Source: JAZDMK01 sp043800975 (GTDB taxonomy: Bacteria > Bacteroidota > Bacteroidia > Bacteroidales > JAHJDW01). Taken from it: 11,999 nt of DNA. Of the stretch, positions 1-6,733 are shown in pieces. The stretch is from assembly GCA_043800975.1 (NCBI GenBank), contig JAZDMK010000333.1, forward strand, positions 1 to 11,999, given 5' to 3'. Position 1 is the stretch's first letter, and each line of letters begins with the position of its first letter. The position numbers were made by a program, and so were the translations under genes. Under the pieces are notes generated by a model. The model was not told where the DNA came from. It searched no databases and saw only the letters and a program-made list of their open reading frames with translations.

Positions 1-161
1 AACAATAATTTTTTTCATAATAATTTATTAAAGGGTAGAAACGTTTCGCTGGAATTGAAATCTTAAATTAATCATAAATGATAATCTAATTTATTGAATG
101 GACTTATTGCAATAATACAAAAATCATTGCTTAAAAGCAACTTTTTCAATGAGATTAGTGA

Positions 162-437
162 ATGATGGTAGTCAATTCTAAATTGTGTAAATTACCATTC
201 ATAGTAGAAGATAACGATTACTTCAACATAAAAAGAACAAACATTTCATCAATGCATTTGAAAATCATTAACCATTGGGGCCAACAATTGTATGAATGCA
301 TGGGAGAGAATGTGAAGTGGGACGGAAGGTATGAAGGGAATGAGGTGAGTGCGGGAGTTTACTATTGTATCGCAGAAGTGATTTTCAAGAATGGAGAAGT
401 GAGGAATAAGGCGGGGAGTGTACAATTGATAAGATAA
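162..437 (+). pseudogene. Remnant of a T9SS type B (gliding-motility-associated C-terminal) sorting domain
   Basis: The 91-aa frame ends in a recognisable CHU_C/type B sorting domain: NDYFNIK, then LKIINHWGQQLYE, then WDGRYEG, then AGVYYCIAEV and a final GSVQLIR. In intact proteins this domain is the last 80-90 residues of a large secreted protein and directs export and anchoring by the type IX system. Here a TGA stop lies directly before the ATG. There is no signal peptide, no passenger domain, and the usual N-terminal PNxFTPNxDGxND segment is reduced to something like FIVEDNDYF. Without a Sec signal it could not reach the T9SS, so I read it as the decayed end of a lost gene. The first about 160 bases show no continuation in any frame. 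It could instead be a small expressed protein, but nothing supports that. Confidence 0.6.
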
Positions 438-466
438 TTGAACCATCCAATCGATTACACTCAAAC

Positions 467-494
467 TTGATCTTTATAAATCTTATTATCTTTA
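467..494 (+). promoter_or_regulatory. Possible Bacteroidota-type promoter for the beta-helix protein gene
   Basis: TATCTTTA at 487-494 differs from the TAnnTTTG -7 consensus only in the last base. A TTG at 467-469 lies 17 nt upstream, slightly closer than the usual 19-21. It is 30 nt before the start codon of the 932-aa protein. Both elements are imperfect, so this is tentative. Confidence 0.3.
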
Positions 495-524
495 CCGAAA
501 ATCACTTCACCAAAACCCATTACC

Positions 525-3323
525 ATGAAAAGAATTCTTACTCTGATTACACTCACAGTGCTATTTAGCATTACAACTCAAAACACAAACGCATTACCCA
601 CTGTCTACTATGTGGATGCCAGCAAAGTAACCGGTTTAAACAATGGTAGCAGTTGGATGGATGCTTATCTGACAATACAATCCGCATTGGATGTGTCGGT
701 AAGTGGTGACCAGATTTGGGTGGCAGCGGCCACCTATTACCCCACCAAGGAAGTGGGCGGTGCCGGAGTCCGTTACAGAACCTTTGAACTGAAAAGCGGC
801 ATTTCGGTTTACGGAGGTTTCGCAGGAACAGAAACCAGCCTGGGTCAAAGGAATGTTTTATCAAATACAACCATCCTTAGCGGAGATATCGGATTAGCCG
901 TAGCCGACTGGAACAATTTTGCATCAGCCGGATGGAACGACAATGTACAGCATGTGATAAGCGCAATTTCTACGGGAACATTGTGGGCACTACCTGCAAT
1001 CATTGACGGATTTACAGTTAAGGGAGGCTATGCCAGCGGAGCCGGATCCAACTATGGAGGCGGGATATACATGCTTAACGGGGGTTATGTTGAATTATAC
1101 AACAATCGTTTTGAGTATAATTACGCCGGTACTTTTGGTGGTGCAATCTGTATATATCAGGGAAGCAAAACAAAAATTGACAATTGTATTGTCACAAAAA
1201 ACCATGGAGTAAGTGAAGTGGGAGGCATCTGGAATGAATGGAATTGCACAGCCGAAGTATCCAACTGCGAAATTTCGTATAACACTACAGTAAATAATGT
1301 ATCAGGAATGCTGAATCTAGGCAACAGCAACTGCACGGTCAGCAACTGTGTTTTTAAATACAATACCTCTGCTGCTTTGGGTGCTTTCTGTAATTATAAC
1401 ACCTCCACAGCAGTGCTGAACAATTGCCTTTTCTATAACAATAACTGTAGTTCGAATATGGGAGGCGGCATTTCTAATATGTCTTCCACACTGACTGCGA
1501 ACAATGTGACAGTTGTCAATAACTTCTGCCCCACCGGGGGTGGCATATACAATTCAGGAACCTGCACTTTGAACAATTCCATTGTTTGGGGCAATACGGG
1601 TACTACTGGAAAACAAATCCTTAATTCCTCATCATTAACCTTAAATTATTCCTGCTATTCTAATGGCTCGAACGATGTAAGCGGTACAATTACAGCCATC
1701 AATAATAACATTACAACCGACCCGTTATTCGTGAGCGCAACCGGATATGACTTTCGCATTTACGGAAATTCACCCTGCGCCGATGCAGGTAATGACATTT
1801 ACAATACACAGCTGTATGATATTCGAGGTGCAGGTTATGACAGAAAGTTGAACAAATCAACCGGCACTTTGGGTACCATTGATATGGGTGCCTACGAATT
1901 TAAATACGGAACCGATCCGCTCTGTTATGGTGTGAACCCAAACAACGGCGGAACCATAACCGCGAATCAGGCACTGTGTCCGGGATCTATACCCGCACAG
2001 CTTGACAATTCGATCCTCCCTTCGGGACACACAGGAACTCTGGAGTATCAGTGGCAGATGTCCACAACCGGGAGTGGCAGCGGATTTACCAACATTTCGG
2101 GAGCCAACAGCATTTTCTTTCAGCCGGCCGCTTTAAGCGTTACCACTTGGTTTAAACGTCTTTCAAAAGTGAACTGCTTTTATGATTACAGCGGGGCAGC
2201 CGAATCGAATGTCATTGAAATCACAATGAATCCCGAATATGCGTTTACCGAAACACAGACCATTTGCACCGGAGATAGTTTATTGTGGCAGGGCGCATAT
2301 CGTAAAACAGCGGGAGTGCATAATGCAAATTATACAAGCGTGAATAGTTGTGACAGCACCTATGCATTAACTTTAAATTTAAACCCCACATACACATTCA
2401 CCGAAACACAAGCCATTTGCAGCGGCGACAGTTTGCTGTGGCAGGGTGTATACAGAAAAACTGCAGGAACACATACTGCAAATTATACAACAGTTAATAG
2501 TTGTGATAGTACTTATGCATTAACTTTAAATTTAAATCCCACATACACATTCACCGAAACACAAGCCATTTGCAGCGGAGACAGTTTGCTGTGGCAAGGT
2601 GTATACAGAAAAACAGCCGGCGTTCACAATGCAAATTACACTACTTTGAATAGTTGTGATAGCACGTATGCGTTGACATTAAATTTAAATCCTGTATATG
2701 CATTCGCGGAAACACAGGCTATATGCAACGGCGATAGTTTGCTGTGGCAGGGATTGTATCGCAAAACTGCCGGAGTACATACTGCAAATTATTTGACAAC
2801 ATTAAACTGCGACAGCACCTACACGCTGAACTTTACCGTGAATCCTCTGCCTCTGGTTTCCATTACTAACCTTGATACTTTCTACTGTCTGCTCGACGCT
2901 CCTTTCATGCTCACCGGAAATCCTTCAGGCGGAACTTTCACCGGCGACGGATTGCTGTTTGGTTTATTCTCGCCTACAGTAGCGGGAGTTGGAGCCCACC
3001 TTTATACCTATGAATACACCGACGGAAACGGATGTACCAACACGGATTCAGTGTCTGTAAATATTCAGGATTGCCTGGGTATGGAAACAAATTCAGAAGT
3101 GAAATTATCGTTGTATCCGAATCCAACCGCCGGAGCTTTCATGCTTCAGCTGGACGAAAGCGCAAGCATTGAAATATATTCAGCACAGGGAAGTCTGGTT
3201 TATGCAGAGAAATTTGAACGCGGAAAACACGATTTGAAGCTGAATGTAGCGGAAGGTGTTTATCTGTTGAAAGCTGCGAATGATAAGGGATTTGTTAATC
3301 ACAGAATCGTGATACAAAAATAA
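525..3323 (+). CDS. Secreted right-handed beta-helix protein with four tandem 51-aa repeats and a T9SS type A sorting domain
   Basis: The 932-aa protein begins with a Sec signal peptide (residues 1-23, cleavage probably after TNA). Next comes the YYVDAS...NNGSSWMDAY...IQSAL motif typical of Bacteroidota choice-of-anchor Q beta-helix proteins. Residues about 150-390 are Gly/Asn-rich with repeated GGGI and NN(C/S) patterns expected of a right-handed parallel beta-helix. Residues about 397-457 carry the DPLFV...SPCADAGN...GAYEF ending of that module. An Ig-like segment (about 465-570), four 51-aa repeats (572-775) and a PKD/Ig-like segment (about 776-850) follow. The C-terminus (859-932, starting VKLSLYPNPTAG and ending HRIVIQK) is a T9SS type A sorting domain, so the protein is probably exported through the outer membrane and attached to the surface. 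It is likely an adhesin or a polysaccharide-interacting protein; no catalytic residues are evident. The ATG at 525 is chosen because the signal peptide begins there. It appears monocistronic, with a terminator 20 nt downstream. Confidence 0.9.
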   Translation: MKRILTLITLTVLFSITTQNTNALPTVYYVDASKVTGLNNGSSWMDAYLTIQSALDVSVSGDQIWVAAATYYPTKEVGGAGVRYRTFELKSGISVYGGFAGTETSLGQRNVLSNTTILSGDIGLAVADWNNFASAGWNDNVQHVISAISTGTLWALPAIIDGFTVKGGYASGAGSNYGGGIYMLNGGYVELYNNRFEYNYAGTFGGAICIYQGSKTKIDNCIVTKNHGVSEVGGIWNEWNCTAEVSNCEISYNTTVNNVSGMLNLGNSNCTVSNCVFKYNTSAALGAFCNYNTSTAVLNNCLFYNNNCSSNMGGGISNMSSTLTANNVTVVNNFCPTGGGIYNSGTCTLNNSIVWGNTGTTGKQILNSSSLTLNYSCYSNGSNDVSGTITAINNNITTDPLFVSATGYDFRIYGNSPCADAGNDIYNTQLYDIRGAGYDRKLNKSTGTLGTIDMGAYEFKYGTDPLCYGVNPNNGGTITANQALCPGSIPAQLDNSILPSGHTGTLEYQWQMSTTGSGSGFTNISGANSIFFQPAALSVTTWFKRLSKVNCFYDYSGAAESNVIEITMNPEYAFTETQTICTGDSLLWQGAYRKTAGVHNANYTSVNSCDSTYALTLNLNPTYTFTETQAICSGDSLLWQGVYRKTAGTHTANYTTVNSCDSTYALTLNLNPTYTFTETQAICSGDSLLWQGVYRKTAGVHNANYTTLNSCDSTYALTLNLNPVYAFAETQAICNGDSLLWQGLYRKTAGVHTANYLTTLNCDSTYTLNFTVNPLPLVSITNLDTFYCLLDAPFMLTGNPSGGTFTGDGLLFGLFSPTVAGVGAHLYTYEYTDGNGCTNTDSVSVNIQDCLGMETNSEVKLSLYPNPTAGAFMLQLDESASIEIYSAQGSLVYAEKFERGKHDLKLNVAEGVYLLKAANDKGFVNHRIVIQK
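2238..2849 (+). repeat. Four tandem 153-bp coding repeats (51 aa each)
   Basis: Units start at 2238, 2391, 2544 and 2697, exactly 153 bp apart, each beginning Y(A/T)F(T/A)ETQ and containing IC-x-GDSLLWQG-x-YRKTAG, then NY, CDSTY and a final NP. Two cysteines per unit (in the IC and CDST motifs) are kept in all four, which fits small secreted disulfide-stabilised modules. Units 2 and 3 are almost identical over their first about 70 bases (two differences) but differ in the middle, which suggests recent duplication or conversion between units. Confidence 0.95.
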
Positions 3324-3342
3324 TATTTTGAATTTTGAATAG

Positions 3343-3376
3343 AAAAAGGCGCTGCGTGTTGTGGCGTCTTTTTTTT
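3343..3376 (+). terminator. Intrinsic terminator of the beta-helix protein gene
   Basis: AAAAAGGCGC (3343-3352) pairs with GCGTCTTTTT (3364-3373) with one G-U pair and an 11-nt loop, and the T run extends to 3376. It lies 20 nt after the stop codon at 3323. Confidence 0.65.
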
Positions 3377-3484
3377 ATTTAAATTTCGCTTTTCTTGAGG
3401 AATGAATGGAATGAGCTGTTCCCACTCTTTTGAAAATAGTTGATTATTACACCCATTATCACCCTTAAAGATCAAATTAAAAGA

Positions 3485-3492
3485 TACCTTTG
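3485..3492 (+). promoter_or_regulatory. -7 promoter box TACCTTTG for the 147-aa protein gene
   Basis: TACCTTTG is an exact match to the Bacteroidota -7 consensus TAnnTTTG. No convincing -33 TTTG is seen at the right distance. The frame technically opens at a TTG inside this box (3490), which is why the downstream ATG at 3535 is preferred as the start. Confidence 0.45.
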
Positions 3493-3494
3493 TT

Positions 3495-3512
3495 AAATCC
3501 CTGCCGGGATTT
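3495..3512 (+). promoter_or_regulatory. Perfect inverted repeat (5'-leader hairpin or operator)
   Basis: AAATCCC (3495-3501) and GGGATTT (3506-3512) are perfect complements around the 4-nt loop TGCC. The element begins 2 nt after the -7 box and ends 22 nt before the ATG at 3535. It would therefore form at the extreme 5' end of the transcript, or overlap the transcription start as an operator. There is no T run, so it is not a terminator. Confidence 0.5.
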
Positions 3513-3534
3513 CAAATCTGTAAATCACCCAACG

Positions 3535-3978
3535 ATGATCGTCAAAGAAAAGTTAAACGCCTATACAGGTAAACCCATGAAAGATCTGGGCACACCTTAT
3601 TTTATTCTTGAAATTCTGAAAACAGATTCAGGTTTTGACGGGACGGTTTACGCTATTCTGAGAACAGAAACACCCTCTGTTAAATACCAAAAAATATACG
3701 AACACAATATTCAGAATACTTCTTCCACCGAAGCAACCGATCTGCACGCTTATGTTACCGAATGCGAGCTACAAATCAAAGAGCACTGTGCTACCTGGGC
3801 AACAGAACAAAATATTGAGAATTATATACCCGAATTAATTTTTCTGAATAACGACAGTGTGATTGGTGGACTGCTTGAATTTTCACCTGAAGTGGTGATT
3901 GATTATTTACAGCCGGCAGCCAAAACCAATGAGCTTCAAACAAAGATCCGGCAGCATCGTTCGATTAAGAATATTTAG
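3535..3978 (+). CDS. Hypothetical protein, 147 aa, cytoplasmic
   Basis: I do not recognise the family. The protein begins MIVKEKLNAYTGKPMKDL, has no signal peptide or membrane segment, and is mixed alpha/beta in appearance: a strand-rich first half (PYFILEILKT, GTVYAILRTE) and a more helical second half, with three cysteines and a basic tail ending RQHRSIKNI. The frame is open from a TTG at 3490, but that codon lies inside a -7 promoter box and in front of a hairpin, so the ATG at 3535 is the better start. It appears monocistronic, between the terminator of the upstream gene and a convergent gene that ends 33 bp downstream. Its base composition is like that of its neighbours, and a real gene is likely. 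Confidence 0.75.
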   Translation: MIVKEKLNAYTGKPMKDLGTPYFILEILKTDSGFDGTVYAILRTETPSVKYQKIYEHNIQNTSSTEATDLHAYVTECELQIKEHCATWATEQNIENYIPELIFLNNDSVIGGLLEFSPEVVIDYLQPAAKTNELQTKIRQHRSIKNI

Positions 3979-3993
3979 ATTTAAAAGCTGCCG

Positions 3994-4006
3994 AGAGGTC
4001 TCCTCT
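3994..4006. terminator. Weak hairpin between convergent genes
   Basis: AGAGG (3994-3998) and CCTCT (4002-4006) are complementary around a 3-nt loop. The hairpin sits in the 33-bp gap between the stop codons of two convergent genes and could help end transcription both ways. The stem is short and there is no proper T run on either strand. Confidence 0.25.
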
Positions 4007-4011
4007 TAATA

Positions 4012-5412
4012 TTATTCCTTCACAAACTTCCCGGTTACAAATCCTGCTTTGATGATATATACTCCAGCTGGAAGTACTGATACATCAAACAAGCAACTTC
4101 CACCTGAAACTGTTTTGGAAAGCAACAGCTCTCCTGCAATTGAAAACACTTGCACAGGTTCATCAACAATATTGTTTCCCAAATTTACTACAAGGTATTC
4201 GCTGGCCGGATTTGGAAATATAGCGGGAACCTTTTCAATACTAACATGTGGCTCCACTTGCAGAATCCCGTTTCCATCTAACTTGAGTAAAACGACCTCG
4301 CCACCGCCCATCATAAAACCAACTGAACCGACAATAATATAACCATTATCACTAGTCTGTTGAATGTGGTTTGCAGGAGCCCAATCGTCTATATAAAATG
4401 ACCGTGTCCACATAGTATCCCCATTCAAATTAGTTTTAACTAAATAAAGATTAGAAAGTACTGAAAGATCGTTTGATTGGCCAGCCATTACAAGACAACT
4501 ATCCCTCGTTTTTTCAATTGATAAAAAAACACCCTGATTAACTCCATACTTTTTTGTCCATAAAGTATCTCCATTTTTATCTGTGCGAATTAACAGAGGC
4601 AAGTATGTATTATTGACGGTATCAATAATTCGACCCGCTAAAGCAAAACCGCTATCAGGCAGTTGGCATAAACTATTTATAGTGCCCATTCCTGCAATCG
4701 GCATTTCTTTATAAAACATTAAATTTCCTAATTTGTCTGTTCTGAGCAAAGCGGGTTCATATTTGCTGCTGATATTACCTAAATAATACTTACCTGCCAC
4801 CACAAAACCACTATCAATAGTTTGCCGGACGCAATACCCATATGACGGGTCAGCACTCTCATAAACTTTAGTCCAGAGCGTATCCCCGTTATCATCCGTT
4901 CTGATAAGATACATATGAGAGTCACCTGAAGCTGTATTTTTTGAGTAGCCTGCAAGGATGTAACCATTTTCAAAAGTTCTTTCAAAAGAATACGATGTTT
5001 CGTCTCTTGATTTTCCGTACTCTTTAATCCACTGTTGATAACCATTGGCATCAACTTTAACAAGGCAAGCCTGTAATCCAAATCCGGTTTGAAGGATATA
5101 CCCGTTGTAAACGAATCCTCCGTCGGGAGTTTGGTGAATATCATACCCCCCTTCGTTAGTGGAGTTATTAATTATTCTTGTCCAAAGGGTATCACCATAG
5201 GCGTTGGTCCTGATTAAAAACACGTCATCGGCTCCCCATGAATTATAATAGTTGCCAATAGCAATATAGCCACCATCAGCCGTCTGCTCAACACTGGATC
5301 CGCTAAATGTTTCCATTTCATATACCCGGCCATAAAACTTCATAAAAGAAATCTGGCTGTATGAAATAAAATTAATGAAGAAAAACAAAATCACAACAAT
5401 TGACTTTTTCAT
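4012..5412 (-). CDS. Secreted seven-repeat (predicted beta-propeller) protein with T9SS type A sorting domain
   Basis: The 466-aa protein has a Sec signal peptide (residues 1-19, ending FISYS before Q20). It has seven repeats of 51-53 aa beginning near residues 42, 93, 144, 196, 249, 300 and 351. Each has the pattern (E/H/R/Q)-x-T-x-D-(G/S/N)-G-(Y/F)-(I/V)-x-x-G, a middle (L/V)-(I/L/V)-(R/K)-(T/V)-(D/N), and GDTLWTK or a degraded form of it. This is the recurrent Bacteroidota propeller-like repeat with GDTLWTKxYG signatures; seven units fit a closed seven-bladed propeller, which is inference. The C-terminus (about 396-466, FPNPASEYLVVN to AGVYIIKAG and GKFVKE) is a type A sorting domain, so the protein should be exported by T9SS to the surface. 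No enzyme motif is seen. It is convergent with the 147-aa gene and has its own promoter. Confidence 0.88.
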   Translation of the reverse strand: MKKSIVVILFFFINFISYSQISFMKFYGRVYEMETFSGSSVEQTADGGYIAIGNYYNSWGADDVFLIRTNAYGDTLWTRIINNSTNEGGYDIHQTPDGGFVYNGYILQTGFGLQACLVKVDANGYQQWIKEYGKSRDETSYSFERTFENGYILAGYSKNTASGDSHMYLIRTDDNGDTLWTKVYESADPSYGYCVRQTIDSGFVVAGKYYLGNISSKYEPALLRTDKLGNLMFYKEMPIAGMGTINSLCQLPDSGFALAGRIIDTVNNTYLPLLIRTDKNGDTLWTKKYGVNQGVFLSIEKTRDSCLVMAGQSNDLSVLSNLYLVKTNLNGDTMWTRSFYIDDWAPANHIQQTSDNGYIIVGSVGFMMGGGEVVLLKLDGNGILQVEPHVSIEKVPAIFPNPASEYLVVNLGNNIVDEPVQVFSIAGELLLSKTVSGGSCLFDVSVLPAGVYIIKAGFVTGKFVKE

Positions 5413-5437
5413 AGGAATATTATATTTTGAGAAGCAT

Positions 5438-5468
5438 CAAAAATAAAAAAAAATTCTACAAAACCAAA
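5438..5468 (-). promoter_or_regulatory. Promoter of the seven-repeat protein gene
   Basis: On the minus strand, TTTG (5465-5468) and TATTTTTG (5438-5445) are separated by exactly 19 nt, matching the Bacteroidota TTTG-N19-TAnnTTTG consensus. The -7 box lies 25 nt before the ATG at 5412. This is the best promoter match in the window. Confidence 0.6.
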
Positions 5469-5698
5469 TCGTTAATTTTTCAAATGAAATAAATACAAAT
5501 AGGATAAAAACTTTTTATATTTATCTTCCCACCTATTTTTTTATGGTTACGGGCAGGATATATTTAACACGTAATTACACGTTAACAAACACTACCGCTA
5601 ATCCAAAATCCGCTGCCCAACGTACCTGTACATTTTATATTAGCTGGTGGATATCCATTAATCCGCAGGAATAATCTTCTTTGTATGATCAGAAAAAA

Positions 5699-5893
5699 AT
5701 GTTCAGAATCAACAATAACTTTAATATTAAAAACAGGATTGAATTAATCAATTTGCTTCAATACGGAAAATTATTCTATTGCTCTAACTCCGGACATATG
5801 ATTCCCAAAGACGATCCCGATCTCATAATTTCTTGTATAAAATTGGCATTAACGGATTATGATAAAATAAAAAAAGGGAGGCCTTTAAAATAA
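5699..5893 (+). pseudogene. Probable orphan C-terminal fragment of an alpha/beta-hydrolase
   Basis: The frame gives 64 aa from ATG 5699 (or 70 aa from a TTG at 5681). The stretch GKLFYCSNSGHMIPKDDPDL resembles the C-terminal catalytic-His motif of alpha/beta-hydrolases, in which a strand leads to a GH then PxxxPDxxxxxI. Nothing else of a hydrolase is in this frame. Just upstream in another frame (5616-5666) lies NVPVHFILAGGYPLI, resembling the strand that precedes the catalytic acid in such enzymes. Together they suggest a frameshifted, 5'-truncated relic. No promoter box or ribosome-binding site is visible. The last codons (KKGRPLK) overlap the hairpin of a minus-strand terminator. A functional small protein cannot be excluded. 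Confidence 0.45.
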
Positions 5894-5902
5894 AGACCTC
5901 CC
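5869..5902 (-). terminator. Strong intrinsic terminator of the OsmC-thioredoxin-DxNxDG gene set
   Basis: GGGAGG (5876-5881) pairs with CCTCCC (5897-5902). After one C-A mismatch, CTTT pairs with AAAG around a 5-nt loop. On the minus strand the hairpin is followed directly by seven T (A run at 5869-5875). It lies 27 nt past the stop codon of the minus-strand gene ending at 5930, and inside the 3' end of the plus-strand fragment. Confidence 0.75.
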
Positions 5903-5929
5903 GGATCATTCAACAGGCAATCAAATAAT

Positions 5930-6259
5930 CTAATCTTTCAAACCATGCCGGTGACCGTGGCCATTGCCGTTGCCACGTCGGTAACCATAACCATTTCCAT
6001 TTTTATGATTTTTGCTATGGTTGTCGCAAACGCCATCCTTATTTGCGTCCACATAATTCTTCCCCTGAGTTGCACTACCCGTGTGATGGGCTGTCCAATT
6101 ATCACAAACCCCGTCTTTGTTTGTATCAACGTAATGCCAGCCTGGGGTAACGGTTCCGGTCACAGCCGGGGCTGCTTCGGTTTTTGTTTTCTGTTCCTGC
6201 GCATTTGCACTTATTGCAAAGATACCTGCAAAGAGTGCCATTAAAACTACTTTTTTCAT
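5930..6259 (-). CDS. Small secreted protein with two EF-hand-like DxNxDGxCD loops and a Gly/Asn/His-rich tail
   Basis: The 109-aa protein has a clear signal peptide (residues 1-20, MKKVVLMALF to ANA before Q21), so it is periplasmic or secreted. Two near-copies of an acidic loop follow: YVDTNKDGVCDNW (43-55) and YVDANKDGVCDNH (69-81). Each has the DxNxDG pattern of calcium-binding EF-hand or dockerin-type loops, plus a cysteine (C52, C78), the only two cysteines in the mature protein. The tail (about 84-106) alternates Gly, Asn, Tyr, Arg and His (GNGNGHGHRHG), suggesting transition-metal binding. Calcium and metal binding are inference. It is the last gene of a minus-strand run, 37 nt after the thioredoxin gene, and no separate promoter box was found. 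The start is fixed by the signal peptide. The opposite strand is also open here but is a shadow. Confidence 0.85.
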   Translation of the reverse strand: MKKVVLMALFAGIFAISANAQEQKTKTEAAPAVTGTVTPGWHYVDTNKDGVCDNWTAHHTGSATQGKNYVDANKDGVCDNHSKNHKNGNGYGYRRGNGNGHGHRHGLKD

Positions 6260-6296
6260 GTCATTTATTTTTAGTTATTAATTTTCTCAACGTTCC

Positions 6297-6722
6297 TTAC
6301 TTGTATTTTACATTGTGCAGTTGTTGCAAAAGGTATTCTTTTGATTTCACTCCGACAATTCTACTCACTTCTTTTCCATTCCTAAAAAGCAGAATGGTTG
6401 GAATACTTCGTACACCATAGTGTGAAGCCATGCGACTGTTTTCCTCAATATTTAATTTGCATATTTTAACCTGTTCTTGTGCTTCGTTGGCAACTTCATT
6501 CAGCACAGGTGCCATCATTTTACACGGCATGCACCAGGAAGCCCAGAAGTCAACCAGTGCAACACCTTTGCTTATTTGTTTCTGAAAATCGGAATCCGTC
6601 AGATTCACAATTTTTTCACTGTCGGCAACACCGGGCATGCTTTTCATTTTAATAAATGAGTATAAAATGAAAAACACAAAAGCTCCTGCAAGGACAGCTA
6701 TAATTATATATACTGTAGACAT
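6297..6722 (-). CDS. Membrane-anchored thioredoxin-fold protein (CMPC)
   Basis: The 141-aa protein has one N-terminal membrane segment (about 4-23, VYIIIAVLAGAFVFFILYSF) and a thioredoxin domain (about 36-140). The active site is WASWCMPCKMMAP with C64 and C67; the cis-proline is P108 in GVRSIPTILLF, then FRNGKE as in classical thioredoxins. It should reduce disulfides or act as an electron carrier. Lysines K25 and K27 follow the membrane segment and none precede it, so the positive-inside rule favours a cytoplasmic catalytic domain. If the segment were a signal anchor the domain would face the periplasm, so the side is uncertain. It lies 11 nt after the OsmC-family gene on the same strand and is almost certainly co-transcribed with it. 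Confidence 0.92.
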   Translation of the reverse strand: MSTVYIIIAVLAGAFVFFILYSFIKMKSMPGVADSEKIVNLTDSDFQKQISKGVALVDFWASWCMPCKMMAPVLNEVANEAQEQVKICKLNIEENSRMASHYGVRSIPTILLFRNGKEVSRIVGVKSKEYLLQQLHNVKYK

Positions 6723-6733
6723 TAAAAAAGATT

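Noticed and set aside
127..146. Small hairpin TTGCT-TAAA-AGCAA followed by five T
   Set aside because: Only five base pairs, mostly A-T, with no gene upstream in the window to terminate; expected by chance in AT-rich DNA.
571..870. Minus-strand open frames of 70-99 aa inside the beta-helix protein gene
   Set aside because: They lie wholly within a well-supported gene, have Cys/His/Trp-rich unnatural composition and no promoter or domain.
3490..3534. TTG start at 3490 adding 15 residues to the 147-aa protein
   Set aside because: The codon is part of the -7 promoter box TACCTTTG, and the added residues would be encoded by the leader hairpin.
5567..5582. ACACGT-AATT-ACACGT direct repeat
   Set aside because: Two 6-nt copies only, with no matching promoter or regulator nearby; not distinguishable from chance.
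5951..5980. Inverted repeat CGTGGC...GCCACG in the 3' part of the DxNxDG-loop gene
   Set aside because: It is explained by repeated Gly, Asn and His codons in the tail and lies inside the coding region.
5945..6244. Plus-strand 99-aa frame opposite the DxNxDG-loop protein, looking like a membrane protein
   Set aside because: Its Val/Ile/Ala-rich look is the complement of Asn, Gly and Asp codons in the repeated tail and loops of the minus-strand gene, which has a signal peptide and repeat structure.
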